In this document: in pieces, positions 1 through 9,066 of the stretch | Layout of the letters: the number at the start of each line of letters is the position of its first letter | Numbering within the stretch: position 1 is the first letter of the stretch | Origin: Chitinophagaceae bacterium | Lineage (GTDB): Bacteria > Bacteroidota > Bacteroidia > Chitinophagales > Chitinophagaceae | Reading direction: 5' to 3' | DNA: 64,000 nt | Assembly (NCBI GenBank): GCA_016786745.1 | Contig: JAEUVS010000151.1 | Coordinates: 1-64,000, forward strand | Made by a program: the position numbers and the translations under genes | The notes under the pieces: generated by a model | Told to the model about the DNA's origin: nothing | Database searches by the model: none | What the model saw: the letters and a program-made list of their open reading frames with translations, nothing else

Positions 1-467
1 GTTTCGTCATATCCACCCACTTCAAAAAAATGCGTTTTTCGTGTGGCCATTCTTCCAAACGCACCATAAATATTGTGAGGATTGCTCAAGCCGCTGATTA
101 CCGCTTTAGGATGAGCATCAAACTGCTCAAAGAGATATTTATCGAAATCGCGACCCGTAAAATTATCCGCATCCACATTACAAACATAACCGGCATCCGC
201 AATTTTTACAGCCAGGTTCCGGGAGTGACTGTGCGAAAAATATTTCGCATGTGCATAATGGTGATATTCAAGCCTTCCCTCCTGCAGCTCACGCGAAAAA
301 TTATTTAAAATGTACTCCTGCAAGCCATCATCCGAATTGTAGTCAAGTACAAGAAACTTTGTGTCGGCGTCAGTATTATTTTCGAGGTTAATGGGAAGCG
401 TCTGCCTAAGGTGATGCAGGCGATTCATGATTACAGTGAAGAAACAAAGAGAAGGTCTAACACCCAT
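1..467 (-). CDS. Glycosyltransferase family 2-like protein, C-terminus outside window
   Basis: Partial gene reading off the left edge; about 155 codons are visible. Translating the minus strand from the ATG at 465-467 gives a start of the form MGVRPSLCFFTVIMNRLHHL, followed by QTLPINLENN, FLVLDYNSDDGL, HSRNLAVKIADAGYVCNVDAD and GRMATRKTHFFEVGGYDE. The N-terminal 'NRxxHLxxTLP' segment, the 'S/DDG' acid pair and the VDADN motif (a DxD-type metal/nucleotide-sugar site) match the GT2-like glycosyltransferases of Bacteroidota. A stop (TGA) lies two codons upstream of the chosen ATG, so this is the furthest upstream start. Acceptor and donor cannot be named. No clear Shine-Dalgarno sequence is seen, which is usual for Bacteroidota. 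Confidence 0.75.
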   Translation of the reverse strand, partial: MGVRPSLCFFTVIMNRLHHLRQTLPINLENNTDADTKFLVLDYNSDDGLQEYILNNFSRELQEGRLEYHHYAHAKYFSHSHSRNLAVKIADAGYVCNVDADNFTGRDFDKYLFEQFDAHPKAVISGLSNPHNIYGAFGRMATRKTHFFEVGGYDE

Positions 468-565
468 GCGTCAAAAATGCTGATTGCGTGTATTTAATTA
501 TACCGTGTTTTCACCCTGATAAAAAAGGTATTTTCACGTAGCACGAATATATTTTAATAATTGAA

Positions 566-3500
566 TTAATTGCTTCCGCTTTCGCGATTTAACTTAAACA
601 TTCGCAGAGGACCGTTATTTTCAGTTGCGGCAACCAGGTAACTTCCATCAGCGCCTTTAAGTCGCACGAGGGCTTTTCCATTGCCCGGTATATAAAAACC
701 GCTTTCGCGGATGGTGACAGGCGTAAATTTTCCTTTTCCATCGCCTTTTAACAGCAAACCGTTTAAAGCGTCATACCTGCCGTTAGCCGGATCGGTGCCG
801 TAGTCGTTTGTATTCATCAGCACGTCAATATTACCATCGCCATCAAAGTCGTCGGCGACCATACCATTCACCGCCGACACCTGCGCCATTGCGGGAAGAG
901 GTTCAATACTGAACTTATTCCCCCCGTTGTTTCGGATAAATGAACTCCCGAACCAGGTTGCAGAATATTTTACTGCATTTTTCATTTCTTCCGGTGTAAA
1001 TAACTTGTCGAACGTGGCATTGCCGTAATCCTTGTAGGTTAGGAACCGTTTTTTGATAGATGGAAACTGCTCCACCACATCGTCGCGGGTATGGCAGGTA
1101 TACTCCCTGTAAGTTCCACCAACTTTATCTTTAAAATATTGAGTCGGCACACACTGTATCGAACCACGTTTAAAAAAATCGTTCGCATAAATATTAGCTG
1201 GATGTTCCTGTGAAGCACGATAGAACGAGTTTAGTCCGAGATTACTAACAATGTAGTCCGCATCGCCATCCTTGTCGAAATCGCTGACGGCAATCATATT
1301 CCACCAACCCGACAGGTGACCGATTCCCGATTCTTTGCTGATATCAGTAAACGTTCCGGACACGTTCTTCAGAAATTTCAACTGCATCCATTCCCCCGCG
1401 AGCAAAAGGTCGTCCCAGCCATCATTATCAAAGTCCGTCCACACTCCGTCGCAAACCATACCGATTTCTGAAAGGAACGGCGCCACCGATGACGTTACGT
1501 CGGTAAATTTCACTTTACCAGCTTTCGTATCGTTCCGGAATATAAAACTCGATACAGCCTTCGGATAGTTCCACGGGTACGCCCGACCGGCCACAAAAAG
1601 ATCCAAATCACCATCTTTATCAAAGTCGGCCGCGCGAACGCACGATTTACTCGTAAAATTTTTCTGAACGGCAGCAGAGTCTTCACGGAAGTTTCCATGC
1701 CCATCGTTGTAGTAGAACCTGTCCTGGTACCCCTTGCCGTTGGCCTGGGTTTCGTTTCCGCCACTACAAGCATACAAATCGAGATCACCATCGCCGTCCG
1801 CATCAAAAAGGGCGAGACCGGCGTCTTTCCAGTCTGTAAGCTTATCGCCTGGCAAAATCTTCCTTTCAGCAAACCTTCCATCTTTCTGTTGCATAAGAAT
1901 CGATCCTCTCCGCGTGTGAGAGCCACCAACAATCATATCTTCAAGTCCATCTCCATTCACATCACCAGAAACCAATGGCGGGCAAAACTCGGAAAGTTTG
2001 TGGGGCATCAGGCGCTGAATATTGAAATCGATAAAGTCAACATCATAGTGCCTGAAAGTTATTCCGGAAGATGCTGTAACATCGCTGAATAATGGTTTTT
2101 TCGTCGCGGCGGATAACCAGGAAAAAGCTCCATCCGCATCCTTGTGATCGAGCGTTACCGTTTTATCAGCATTTATATTTTTCAGCACCTGCATTTTCAT
2201 ATCAGGCCATCTCACCACCAGCGAATCTATCTTATCAAAATTTCCTAACCCGAAATGAATATCCGATTGCACCGACGATAAATACCCACGGTAGGTAGTT
2301 TGTTCATAAGCCTGCCGCTGACCCGCATAAAAAATATCCACCCACGTACCATGTCCGTTCATGTTCAAGGAATCGCCTTTCAATTTCACCGACAAAAAGT
2401 GATTGTTGTCTGCAGTATTCCTGTAAACAAATGCCTTTTCGTTTATATTACTAATCACCACATCGAGGTCGCCATCGTTATCCAAATCCGCATATGCAGC
2501 ACCGTTAGAGAATGAGGGAGCGTTTAAACCCCAGTTGTTTGTTTCGTTGCTGAAAGTAAGATTACCATTATTGCGGAAAGCGTAGTTAGTGATTTTTACC
2601 TCTGGAATCTTCGTCAGCAGCTGCGCCTTCGTTGTGGTCATAAACGACTTTTCACGGAAAGCGATAAAGTCGTGATCAGTTAAATCTTTCGGGAAGCCAT
2701 TTGTCACTATGATATCCCTGAAGCCATCATTATCGAAATCCTGCAAAAGTGGCGCCCAGCTCCAATCCGTTGAAGAAATGCCCGCATGAAACCCGATGTC
2801 TCCAAATATTGGATCCACAATAGAATCAGCATTCGCGCCGCGCGGACCCAGGTTCAATTGCAGTGTATTTCTTACGTATTGATACTGGTAATGAAACCGT
2901 TCGTTGTTCTGATAGTTTGAGTAGTTGTAACCCGACATCAATATTTTCTTCCTGAAATTGTCTTCAGGATCCATGTCGAGCTCCACAACATCCGAAAGTC
3001 CATCGTTATTGATATCAATTACATCCTGGCCCATTCCATTCGCCGACGTGTGTTTAAAATACACTGCTGATCTATCGGTAAAAGTGCCGTTCCTGTTATT
3101 GATGTAAAGAATATCGTTCGAAAGAAAATCATTTGTCACGAAAATATCTTTCCAGCCATCCCTGTTAAAATCCGCGATAGTGGCGCCGTGTCCATATCCT
3201 TCAATTGTTACACCAGCTTCTTTGGAAACATTCGTATAGAATGCATGACCCAACTGCGCGTTCCAGTCATTACGGTATAACCGGCCGGTACTCGGGTGTG
3301 TGCCGTCGGTAATTTTATCGCGGTATGCTGATGGATTATCCTCGATCAAAATTTCGTTCACCGTAATATAAACATCTAGATCGCCGTCGTTGTCATAGTC
3401 AAAAAACGAAGCCATAGTTGAATGTGAGCTGTCATTCAGCCCATATTCCTGTGCAAGTTCACGAAACACGGGAATGCCATCTTTACCCGGCCCCTGGTTT

Positions 3501-3964
3501 ACATACAAAAGATTTATTCTCTTTGCAGGATTTGGGTATAAGGTGGCGCATACGTACACATCGAGCCGGCCGTCATTGTTAATATCCACGACGGCCACTC
3601 CCCTGCTCCATCTACCATGTCCCCCAACGTTAGCAACATCAGTTATGTCATCAAATTTAAAATCGCCCCTGTTGAGATATAGTTTATTCGATACCTGGCC
3701 GGCGGCAAAATAAATATCAACAAGACCATCGTTATTGAAATCGCCCATGCCTACCCCTCCGCCATTATAAATGTTGGTAACATCAATTGGGTTTATTGAA
3801 TCATTTTCTACGATGCGGTTATTAAAAGTAATGTTGGAGTGGTCTGGTGAAACAACCCTGAACAACGTTTTATTTCTTTCAGATGCAGACAAAATAAGCA
3901 GCACTGAAAAGATACAAATTGAAAAAAATTTGCACCGTTGAATATCGTTGTTCCGCGTAATCAA
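566..3964 (-). CDS. FG-GAP/VCBS repeat protein with ASPIC/UnbV domain (CRTAC1-like)
   Basis: A 1132-residue exported protein. Residues about 10-28 form a hydrophobic signal sequence without a lipobox cysteine. The body carries 13 acidic loops of the form DxxxDGxxD (for example DFNNDGLVD, DYDNDGDLD, DADGDGDLD, DFDGDGNID), the calcium-binding loops of FG-GAP beta-propeller blades. They fall in two groups, before and after an ASPIC/UnbV segment at about residues 540-610 (GTWVDIFYAGQRQ ... VRWPDMKMQVLKN). This architecture and length are typical of Bacteroidota proteins that often accompany SusCD systems, but no SusCD pair is adjacent here. Likely cell-surface or periplasmic adhesion or glycan-related role; no enzymatic motif is visible. 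It is transcribed toward the glycosyltransferase, 98 nt away. Confidence 0.9.
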   Translation of the reverse strand: MITRNNDIQRCKFFSICIFSVLLILSASERNKTLFRVVSPDHSNITFNNRIVENDSINPIDVTNIYNGGGVGMGDFNNDGLVDIYFAAGQVSNKLYLNRGDFKFDDITDVANVGGHGRWSRGVAVVDINNDGRLDVYVCATLYPNPAKRINLLYVNQGPGKDGIPVFRELAQEYGLNDSSHSTMASFFDYDNDGDLDVYITVNEILIEDNPSAYRDKITDGTHPSTGRLYRNDWNAQLGHAFYTNVSKEAGVTIEGYGHGATIADFNRDGWKDIFVTNDFLSNDILYINNRNGTFTDRSAVYFKHTSANGMGQDVIDINNDGLSDVVELDMDPEDNFRKKILMSGYNYSNYQNNERFHYQYQYVRNTLQLNLGPRGANADSIVDPIFGDIGFHAGISSTDWSWAPLLQDFDNDGFRDIIVTNGFPKDLTDHDFIAFREKSFMTTTKAQLLTKIPEVKITNYAFRNNGNLTFSNETNNWGLNAPSFSNGAAYADLDNDGDLDVVISNINEKAFVYRNTADNNHFLSVKLKGDSLNMNGHGTWVDIFYAGQRQAYEQTTYRGYLSSVQSDIHFGLGNFDKIDSLVVRWPDMKMQVLKNINADKTVTLDHKDADGAFSWLSAATKKPLFSDVTASSGITFRHYDVDFIDFNIQRLMPHKLSEFCPPLVSGDVNGDGLEDMIVGGSHTRRGSILMQQKDGRFAERKILPGDKLTDWKDAGLALFDADGDGDLDLYACSGGNETQANGKGYQDRFYYNDGHGNFREDSAAVQKNFTSKSCVRAADFDKDGDLDLFVAGRAYPWNYPKAVSSFIFRNDTKAGKVKFTDVTSSVAPFLSEIGMVCDGVWTDFDNDGWDDLLLAGEWMQLKFLKNVSGTFTDISKESGIGHLSGWWNMIAVSDFDKDGDADYIVSNLGLNSFYRASQEHPANIYANDFFKRGSIQCVPTQYFKDKVGGTYREYTCHTRDDVVEQFPSIKKRFLTYKDYGNATFDKLFTPEEMKNAVKYSATWFGSSFIRNNGGNKFSIEPLPAMAQVSAVNGMVADDFDGDGNIDVLMNTNDYGTDPANGRYDALNGLLLKGDGKGKFTPVTIRESGFYIPGNGKALVRLKGADGSYLVAATENNGPLRMFKLNRESGSN

Positions 3965-4052
3965 AATATGATAATAAAAAAGTATTTAATTAACCAATAA
4001 TATAAATAATTACAATAGTTTTGGCAATATTTTTCTTAACAACACAACCATC

Positions 4053-4424
4053 ATGAAAAAATTATTTTGCCTCGCAACTATCGCCTTTTTCCTGGTAGCC
4101 TGTGCCGACAGCGCGACTGACGAAACAACGGCTTCAGACTCTACTGCCGCAACAACTGAAACAGCACCTGCTGCAACAGATACTGCTACAGCAATCAAAG
4201 ATGGATTGATGACGATGAAAGACGGGAAGATGATGATTGCGAAAAATGGCGCGTGGGAAGAAATGAAAGAACCGGTAACCACTGCAAACGGTCGCACAGT
4301 AGCTGTTAACGGAGAAGTATCAAAGGGCGATAAAAAAAGAAAGCTTGAAGAAGGCCAGATGATTGATGCAGATGGACAGATGATGGACAAAGATGGTAAA
4401 CTGATGGATAACACTGGTTGGTAA
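4053..4424 (+). CDS. DUF6799-type lipoprotein
   Basis: A 123-residue lipoprotein. The signal MKKLFCLATIAFFLVAC ends in a clean lipobox (LVAC, Cys17). A Thr/Ala-rich linker (residues about 20-50) precedes a Met/Lys/Asp-rich segment with repeated 'KDGxMMxxxNG' units (KDGLMTMKDGKMMIAKNG; later GQMIDADGQMMDKDGKLMD). This pattern matches the DUF6799 family of Bacteroidota. The Met- and Asp-rich repeats suggest metal (perhaps copper) binding, but that is inference. The gene is transcribed divergently from the FG-GAP gene and converges on the DUF3179 gene with only 10 nt between stops. Confidence 0.8.
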   Translation: MKKLFCLATIAFFLVACADSATDETTASDSTAATTETAPAATDTATAIKDGLMTMKDGKMMIAKNGAWEEMKEPVTTANGRTVAVNGEVSKGDKKRKLEEGQMIDADGQMMDKDGKLMDNTGW

Positions 4425-4434
4425 GATCAAAGGT

Positions 4435-5622
4435 TTAATTTGTAATGTACCTCTCAGTGTTAGCCTGAAAGGTTTGCCATGAATGCCAGAATTCATTATA
4501 GGCCTGCACAGGCGTAAGCCGCTGATCCTTCAATGGTCCGTCTATGCAGAGTCCGTCCACGTTCCAGGTTGACTTCGTATTCTGGTCGGTCAGCAAATCA
4601 TTTTCACTGTTTTTTATAAAATTCAGCACCACTCCTTTCACGCGTCGGTCATAAGCGTGGAAGGATGTTGTGTCGCTTTCAATTGTTAATAGCACCGGCA
4701 TATTCGCAATTGAATCTTCAATTATTCTTTTTGCAACGAGCTGGTTCCAGTCGTATGCTTTCGACACGTTCCCGTTCTTTACACCTATCACCCAGGCTTT
4801 CGGGTTCCACGAAACAAAATCCCTCCTTACAAGATCACTTCGCATTCTGCCTTTGTCGTAATCTTCCAGCCTGAAATAATTATCCATGAAAGTCATATCG
4901 GGCCGCATGATTTTTGAATCAGGATGTTTTCTCAACCATGCGTCGAGGGTGAGTTGATTTGAAGGAAATTCTTTCAGCACTGTTCCTTTGAGCGGGCCGG
5001 CGATTGCCCTGCCGGTGGCCTGCTGCCACCAGCTTTTAGTGGACCGGTCCTCGAACAGGGCGTTGAAATGATCCATACCCACGAGCCGGAACGATTCAGA
5101 TTTACCCTTAACGAGCGGGCTAAAAACACGACCGGTTCTGCACACGGTGCAATAGGTGATCATCACCTCGGTATTTCCTACCGTGTCGCGCACCTGGTGA
5201 TGATAGCCGATTAGTTGAATCGGGTAGGCCTTTGCTTCGCCCTGGATGGTAACACCGATCACGAGTTTGCTCCTGTCGAGTGAGTCGTTCGCGTATGAAT
5301 TGACGTTGATATTGGGCTGATAGAAAATTTTATCTGCGGCAAGTTTGTAGTTGAAGAGGTAGAATACAGCTCCATATGAAATAACGGTAACCGAGAGGAT
5401 CAGTTTTTCCCAGGCTTGGCCTTTCGCGAACAATGAGAAGATGATCCCGAGGAGTACGGCGCCCGATAAAATCCTGATCCAGGTAATATTCACGTTGAGC
5501 CAGTGCGCGAAAAGGATAGTGTTTTTTACCTGGCTGCCAGGATAGGGCATTACCAGGTAAACCCTGAAGATTTCAGCGAAAATGAGAATCAGCAGGCAAA
5601 CAAATAACAAAAATCGGTTCAT
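4435..5622 (-). CDS. DUF3179 domain membrane protein
   Basis: About 395 residues from the chosen start. An ATG 39 nt further upstream (5661) is possible but would put a polar stretch before the first membrane segment, so the start giving MNRFLLFVCLLILIFAEIF is preferred. Three or so hydrophobic segments lie in the first 110 residues. The rest is a DUF3179 domain: VIGVTIQGEAKAYP, YHHQVRDTVG, ITYCTVCRTGRVF (CxxC-like cysteines), FRLVGMDHFNALFEDR, WWQQATGRAI, LDAWLRKHPDSKIM. The domain occurs across bacteria and archaea with no settled biochemical function. The conserved cysteine pair and many His/Asp residues hint at redox or metal binding outside the membrane, as inference only. Confidence 0.85.
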   Translation of the reverse strand: MNRFLLFVCLLILIFAEIFRVYLVMPYPGSQVKNTILFAHWLNVNITWIRILSGAVLLGIIFSLFAKGQAWEKLILSVTVISYGAVFYLFNYKLAADKIFYQPNINVNSYANDSLDRSKLVIGVTIQGEAKAYPIQLIGYHHQVRDTVGNTEVMITYCTVCRTGRVFSPLVKGKSESFRLVGMDHFNALFEDRSTKSWWQQATGRAIAGPLKGTVLKEFPSNQLTLDAWLRKHPDSKIMRPDMTFMDNYFRLEDYDKGRMRSDLVRRDFVSWNPKAWVIGVKNGNVSKAYDWNQLVAKRIIEDSIANMPVLLTIESDTTSFHAYDRRVKGVVLNFIKNSENDLLTDQNTKSTWNVDGLCIDGPLKDQRLTPVQAYNEFWHSWQTFQANTERYITN

Positions 5623-5700
5623 AAGCAGCAAAACAATACCGCAGCCTTGGTTATAAGACAAGATACCGATTTTTGTGCTTTATTCAGATTATAGATACCG

Positions 5701-6471
5701 ATGATTACCGCCTCTCAAATAGAACAATTTATAAACGAAGGATACATAAAAATCGAACAGGCCGTTCCGCCATCCATATGTTCCGAAATTGTCGACATTT
5801 TATGGAAAGATCTTGGTGTTGACAGAAACGACCGTTCAACCTGGACAAAACCTGTGATCAGGCTGTGGTTCTACGACCAGGATCCTTTCAACAAAGCGGT
5901 GAACATGCCCGTGCTCACTGATGCATATGATAAATTGGTTGGCGCCGGCAATTGGATTCCACGGAGCAGCATCGGTACGTTCCCGGTGCGGTTTCCTTCT
6001 GCCGATGACCCGGGCGATACCGGGTGGCATGTTGATTCATCTTTTCCCGGCGATGACGTGAATGATTTCAGCAAATGGCGGATCAACGTGTTTTCAAAAG
6101 GTCGTGCGTTGCTGATGCTTTTTCTTTTCTCTGATATTGGCGACGCCGATGCGCCTACAAGAATAAGAGCAGGTTCGCACATTGATGTGGCAAAGGCGCT
6201 CGCACCGTTTGGTGAAAACGGACTTGGATTTATGGAGATCGCTCAAAAGCTCGATTCTTTTCCCGCGCGCGATGAAATATTGGCTACAGGAAAGGCCGGA
6301 ACGGTTTACCTGTGTCATCCGTTCCTGGTGCACGCCGCACAACCGCATAGCGGCGTAAATCCGAGATTTTTGGCGCAACCCTCTCTTGAATTGATGGAAC
6401 CATTTTCTTTTTCAGGAAATTTGGATGCAGCTCCGCCGGTCGAAAAAGCTATACGGCTTGCCTTGTCGTAA
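5701..6471 (+). CDS. Phytanoyl-CoA dioxygenase (PhyH) family protein
   Basis: A 256-residue cytoplasmic protein without a signal. It shows the Fe(II)/2-oxoglutarate dioxygenase facial triad: H110-x-D112 in TGWHVDSS and the distal H211 in HPFLVHAAQPH, followed by R222 (NPRFLAQPS) where 2-oxoglutarate is usually held. Segment RAGSHIDVA fits the PhyH fold. Family members hydroxylate diverse small molecules, so the substrate cannot be told. The gene is divergent from the DUF3179 gene; their intergenic region carries a 10-nt direct repeat (5661-5670 and 5693-5702). It is followed 21 nt later by the META lipoprotein. Confidence 0.85.
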   Translation: MITASQIEQFINEGYIKIEQAVPPSICSEIVDILWKDLGVDRNDRSTWTKPVIRLWFYDQDPFNKAVNMPVLTDAYDKLVGAGNWIPRSSIGTFPVRFPSADDPGDTGWHVDSSFPGDDVNDFSKWRINVFSKGRALLMLFLFSDIGDADAPTRIRAGSHIDVAKALAPFGENGLGFMEIAQKLDSFPARDEILATGKAGTVYLCHPFLVHAAQPHSGVNPRFLAQPSLELMEPFSFSGNLDAAPPVEKAIRLALS

Positions 6472-6492
6472 TTTTAGAAAAACTTCTCAGCT

Positions 6493-6951
6493 ATGAAAAA
6501 TTTAGCCATCGCGCTCCTTTTATTAGCCTGCGCAAACGGGTGCACTCCCACGTCAAAACCTAATACTGCCCCGGAACAAACAGAAGATGTTTCCCTCACC
6601 AATACCTACTGGAAACTTTTTGAACTTAACGGCAACCCGGTTGCACCCGATTCTACCATGCGTTCCATCCCACATTTCATCCTGGGCGCAGCGGATAACA
6701 AATTCCACGGGAACACCGGCTGTAACTCCATGTCGGGTTCTTATGAGCTAAAAGACCCCCTTGGAATAAGGCTCTCAAAAATCATTTCTACAAGAATGGC
6801 CTGCATGAACACCATGGAGCTCGAATCCGGCTTCCTGCGCGTGCTGGAACAGGCAGATAACTATGTAATAACCGGCGACACCCTCGCGCTGAACAAGGCC
6901 AGGATGGCCCCGCTCGCAAAATTTAAGAGAGAATTGATGAACAATCAGTAG
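6493..6951 (+). CDS. META domain lipoprotein (HslJ-like)
   Basis: A 152-residue lipoprotein with a short signal and two candidate lipidation cysteines (LLAC, Cys13; ANGC, Cys17). The mature part is one META domain: NTYWKLFELNG, HFHGNTGCNSMSGSYEL-like core (KFHGNTGCNSMSGSYELK), ISTRMACMN, MELESGFLRVLEQADNYVI, and the closing strand GDTLALNK. The 'GCNxxxGxY' and 'TxMAC' signatures are diagnostic for META/HslJ. E. coli HslJ is linked to novobiocin resistance and heat response; the exact role in Bacteroidota is unknown. The leucine operon starts 93 nt downstream. Confidence 0.87.
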   Translation: MKNLAIALLLLACANGCTPTSKPNTAPEQTEDVSLTNTYWKLFELNGNPVAPDSTMRSIPHFILGAADNKFHGNTGCNSMSGSYELKDPLGIRLSKIISTRMACMNTMELESGFLRVLEQADNYVITGDTLALNKARMAPLAKFKRELMNNQ

Positions 6952-7044
6952 AACGGCCTAAAAAATAACAAGTTTCAACCGGAAATCCGGATAAAATTTA
7001 AGAATTTTGCCGCCTGATTTAAAATCATTTAAAGCATTCTAAAT

Positions 7045-8442
7045 ATGCCCACTACGTTATTCGACAAAGTATGGGATTCACACGTGGTCAGGAGAATCAG
7101 CAGCGGTCCGGATGTACTCTTTATAGACAGGCACTTTATACACGAGGTGACCAGCCCGGTTGCCTTTCTTGGCCTGGAAAACAGGAAACTGCAGGTGATG
7201 TATCCCGGCAAAACTTTCGCTACGGCCGACCACAACACCCCTACCATTAACCAGCACCTCCCCGTTAAGGATCCGCTTTCTGCGAACCAGCTCAAGGCGC
7301 TGGAAATGAATTCAAAAAAATATGGCATTTCACATTGGGGTTTAGGTCATGCCCGCAACGGTATCGTGCATGTTATCGGTCCCGAAAACGGTATCACACA
7401 ACCAGGAATGACCATCGTATGCGGCGATTCTCATACCTCGACGCATGGCGCGTTCGGGGCCATCGCGTTCGGTATCGGAACGTCTGAAGTAGAAATGGTG
7501 CTCTCTTCACAGTGCATCATGCAGCCGAAGCCAAAGAAAATGCGCATAACCGTAAACGGCAAGCTGGGCAAGGGCGTCACTCCGAAGGATGTCATCCTTT
7601 ATATCATATCTAAACTCACCGCCGCCGGGGCAACCGGGTATTTTGTTGAATACGCGGGTGAGGTGTTTGAGAACATGAGTATGGAAGGAAGGATGACTGT
7701 TTGTAACATGAGTATCGAAATGGGCGCTCGTGGCGGTATCATCGCACCCGATGAAACCACTTTCACCTATTTGAAAGGACGCGAGCTCGCGCCAAAAGGT
7801 GAAGCATGGGATAAAGCCCTCGCCTACTGGAAAACATTAAAAACCGACGACGGCGCCACCTTCGATGTTGAACATAACTTCAAAGCCAGTGACATCGAAC
7901 CCATGATCACTTATGGTACCAACCCCGGAATGGGTCTTGGTATCAGTCAGCATATCCCGACAGCTGAACAGGGCAGCGGAAAAGCGACTTACGAAAAATC
8001 CCTCGACTACATGGGCTTTCACCAGGAAGATGAAATGCTTGGCAAAAAGGTGGACTATGTGTTTATAGGAAGCTGCACAAACGGGCGCATCGAAGACTTC
8101 AGGGCGTTCGCCTCAATTGTGAAGGGAAGGAAGAAGGCCGACAACGTGACTGTATGGATGGTTCCCGGTTCTCACATCGTGGAACAGCAGATAAAGGACG
8201 AGGGCATCCTCGATATACTCCAGGAAGCAGGTTTTGAATTGCGTCAACCCGGATGCTCAGCTTGTCTCGCCATGAACGACGATAAGGTTCCGGCAGGAAA
8301 ATACGCTGTGAGCACCAGTAACAGGAACTTCGAAGGAAGGCAGGGGCCCGGCGCAAGAACAATGCTCGCGAGTCCGCTCGTTGCGGCCGCGGCAGCGGTA
8401 ACCGGTGTTGTAACCGACCCCAGGGAATTAATTAAGGACTAA
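7045..8442 (+). CDS. leuC: 3-isopropylmalate dehydratase large subunit
   Basis: A 465-residue aconitase-family subunit. It isomerises 2-isopropylmalate to 3-isopropylmalate with LeuD in leucine synthesis (and citramalate if that branch exists). The three [4Fe-4S] ligands are visible as C344 (GSCTNGR), C404 and C407 ([10 protein letters not shown]). Other signatures are [30 protein letters not shown] and [13 protein letters not shown]-like ([18 protein letters not shown]). The length equals that of E. coli LeuC. It is the first gene of leuC-leuD-leuA2-leuB; the leader is only about 90 nt and contains no leucine-rich peptide or recognisable riboswitch. A weak -7-like box (GAATTTTG) lies about 35 nt before the start. 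Confidence 0.97.
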   Translation: MPTTLFDKVWDSHVVRRISSGPDVLFIDRHFIHEVTSPVAFLGLENRKLQVMYPGKTFATADHNTPTINQHLPVKDPLSANQLKALEMNSKKYGISHWGLGHARNGIVHVIGPENGITQPGMTIVCGDSHTSTHGAFGAIAFGIGTSEVEMVLSSQCIMQPKPKKMRITVNGKLGKGVTPKDVILYIISKLTAAGATGYFVEYAGEVFENMSMEGRMTVCNMSIEMGARGGIIAPDETTFTYLKGRELAPKGEAWDKALAYWKTLKTDDGATFDVEHNFKASDIEPMITYGTNPGMGLGISQHIPTAEQGSGKATYEKSLDYMGFHQEDEMLGKKVDYVFIGSCTNGRIEDFRAFASIVKGRKKADNVTVWMVPGSHIVEQQIKDEGILDILQEAGFELRQPGCSACLAMNDDKVPAGKYAVSTSNRNFEGRQGPGARTMLASPLVAAAAAVTGVVTDPRELIKD

Positions 8443-8455
8443 CCGTATATAAAAA

Positions 8456-9052
8456 ATGGCTTACGATAAATTTACTGTATTGAAGAGCACGGCTGTACCG
8501 ATGCCGATTGAAAACGTCGACACCGACCAGATCATTCCCGCTCGCTTTCTTAAAGCGACAGAACGGAAGGGCTTTGGCGATAACCTGTTTCGTGATTGGC
8601 GATATAATTCAGATGGATCGCCAAAAAAAGATTTCATTCTTAACAACCCGGTTTACTCAGGAAAAATTCTTGCAGGCGGTAAGAATTTCGGAAGCGGAAG
8701 CAGCCGCGAACACGCAGCGTGGGCGATCTACGACTATGGCTTTCGTTGCGTTGTATCGAGTTTTTTTGCAGACATCTTCAAAAACAATTCGCTTAACATC
8801 GGTTTGCTCCCTGTGCAGGTGAGCGCCGAATTTCTCGATAAAATATTCAAAGCGATAGAAGCTGATCCAAAAACTGAAATAGAAGTAAATCTTCCCCAGC
8901 AGAAAATAACAATAATCGCAACCGGAGAAAATGAATCGTTTGAAATCAACGGTTACAAAAAAGAAAATATGATCAATGGCTATGATGATATTGACTATCT
9001 GCAGGCAATGAAAGACGACATTCAGAAATTTGCAGGGCAGAGTATCTATTAA
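8456..9052 (+). CDS. leuD: 3-isopropylmalate dehydratase small subunit
   Basis: A 198-residue partner of LeuC. Diagnostic motifs are [14 protein letters not shown] near the N-terminus and [15 protein letters not shown], the substrate-recognition 'GSSREHA' loop of the swivel domain. It follows leuC after 13 nt and precedes leuA2 by 14 nt, which supports a single transcript and a stoichiometric complex. The length is normal (E. coli LeuD 201). Confidence 0.97.
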   Translation: MAYDKFTVLKSTAVPMPIENVDTDQIIPARFLKATERKGFGDNLFRDWRYNSDGSPKKDFILNNPVYSGKILAGGKNFGSGSSREHAAWAIYDYGFRCVVSSFFADIFKNNSLNIGLLPVQVSAEFLDKIFKAIEADPKTEIEVNLPQQKITIIATGENESFEINGYKKENMINGYDDIDYLQAMKDDIQKFAGQSIY

Positions 9053-9066
9053 GCCACTACCAGAAT

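Noticed and set aside
30-308. Plus-strand open frame of 92 codons at the left edge
   Set aside because: It runs antisense to a clear glycosyltransferase frame with a VDADN motif on the minus strand; its own translation resembles nothing.
1510-1932. Minus-strand frame of 140 codons inside the FG-GAP gene
   Set aside because: It is a shifted frame of the same repeat region; the regular DxxxDGxxD pattern belongs to the longer frame.
2100-3760. CRISPR-like or tandem DNA repeats in the FG-GAP gene
   Set aside because: The periodicity is at protein level (acidic loops) with varied codons and irregular spacing; no direct DNA repeats with spacers.
4010-4414. Minus-strand frame of 134 codons opposite the DUF6799 gene
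   Set aside because: Ser/Ala/Pro-rich antisense product caused by the Thr-rich repeat codons of the lipoprotein gene; the plus frame has a lipobox and family motifs.
6952-7044. Leucine attenuator or riboswitch before leuC
   Set aside because: The leader is under 100 nt, with no leucine-rich short frame and no recognisable aptamer or terminator/antiterminator pair.
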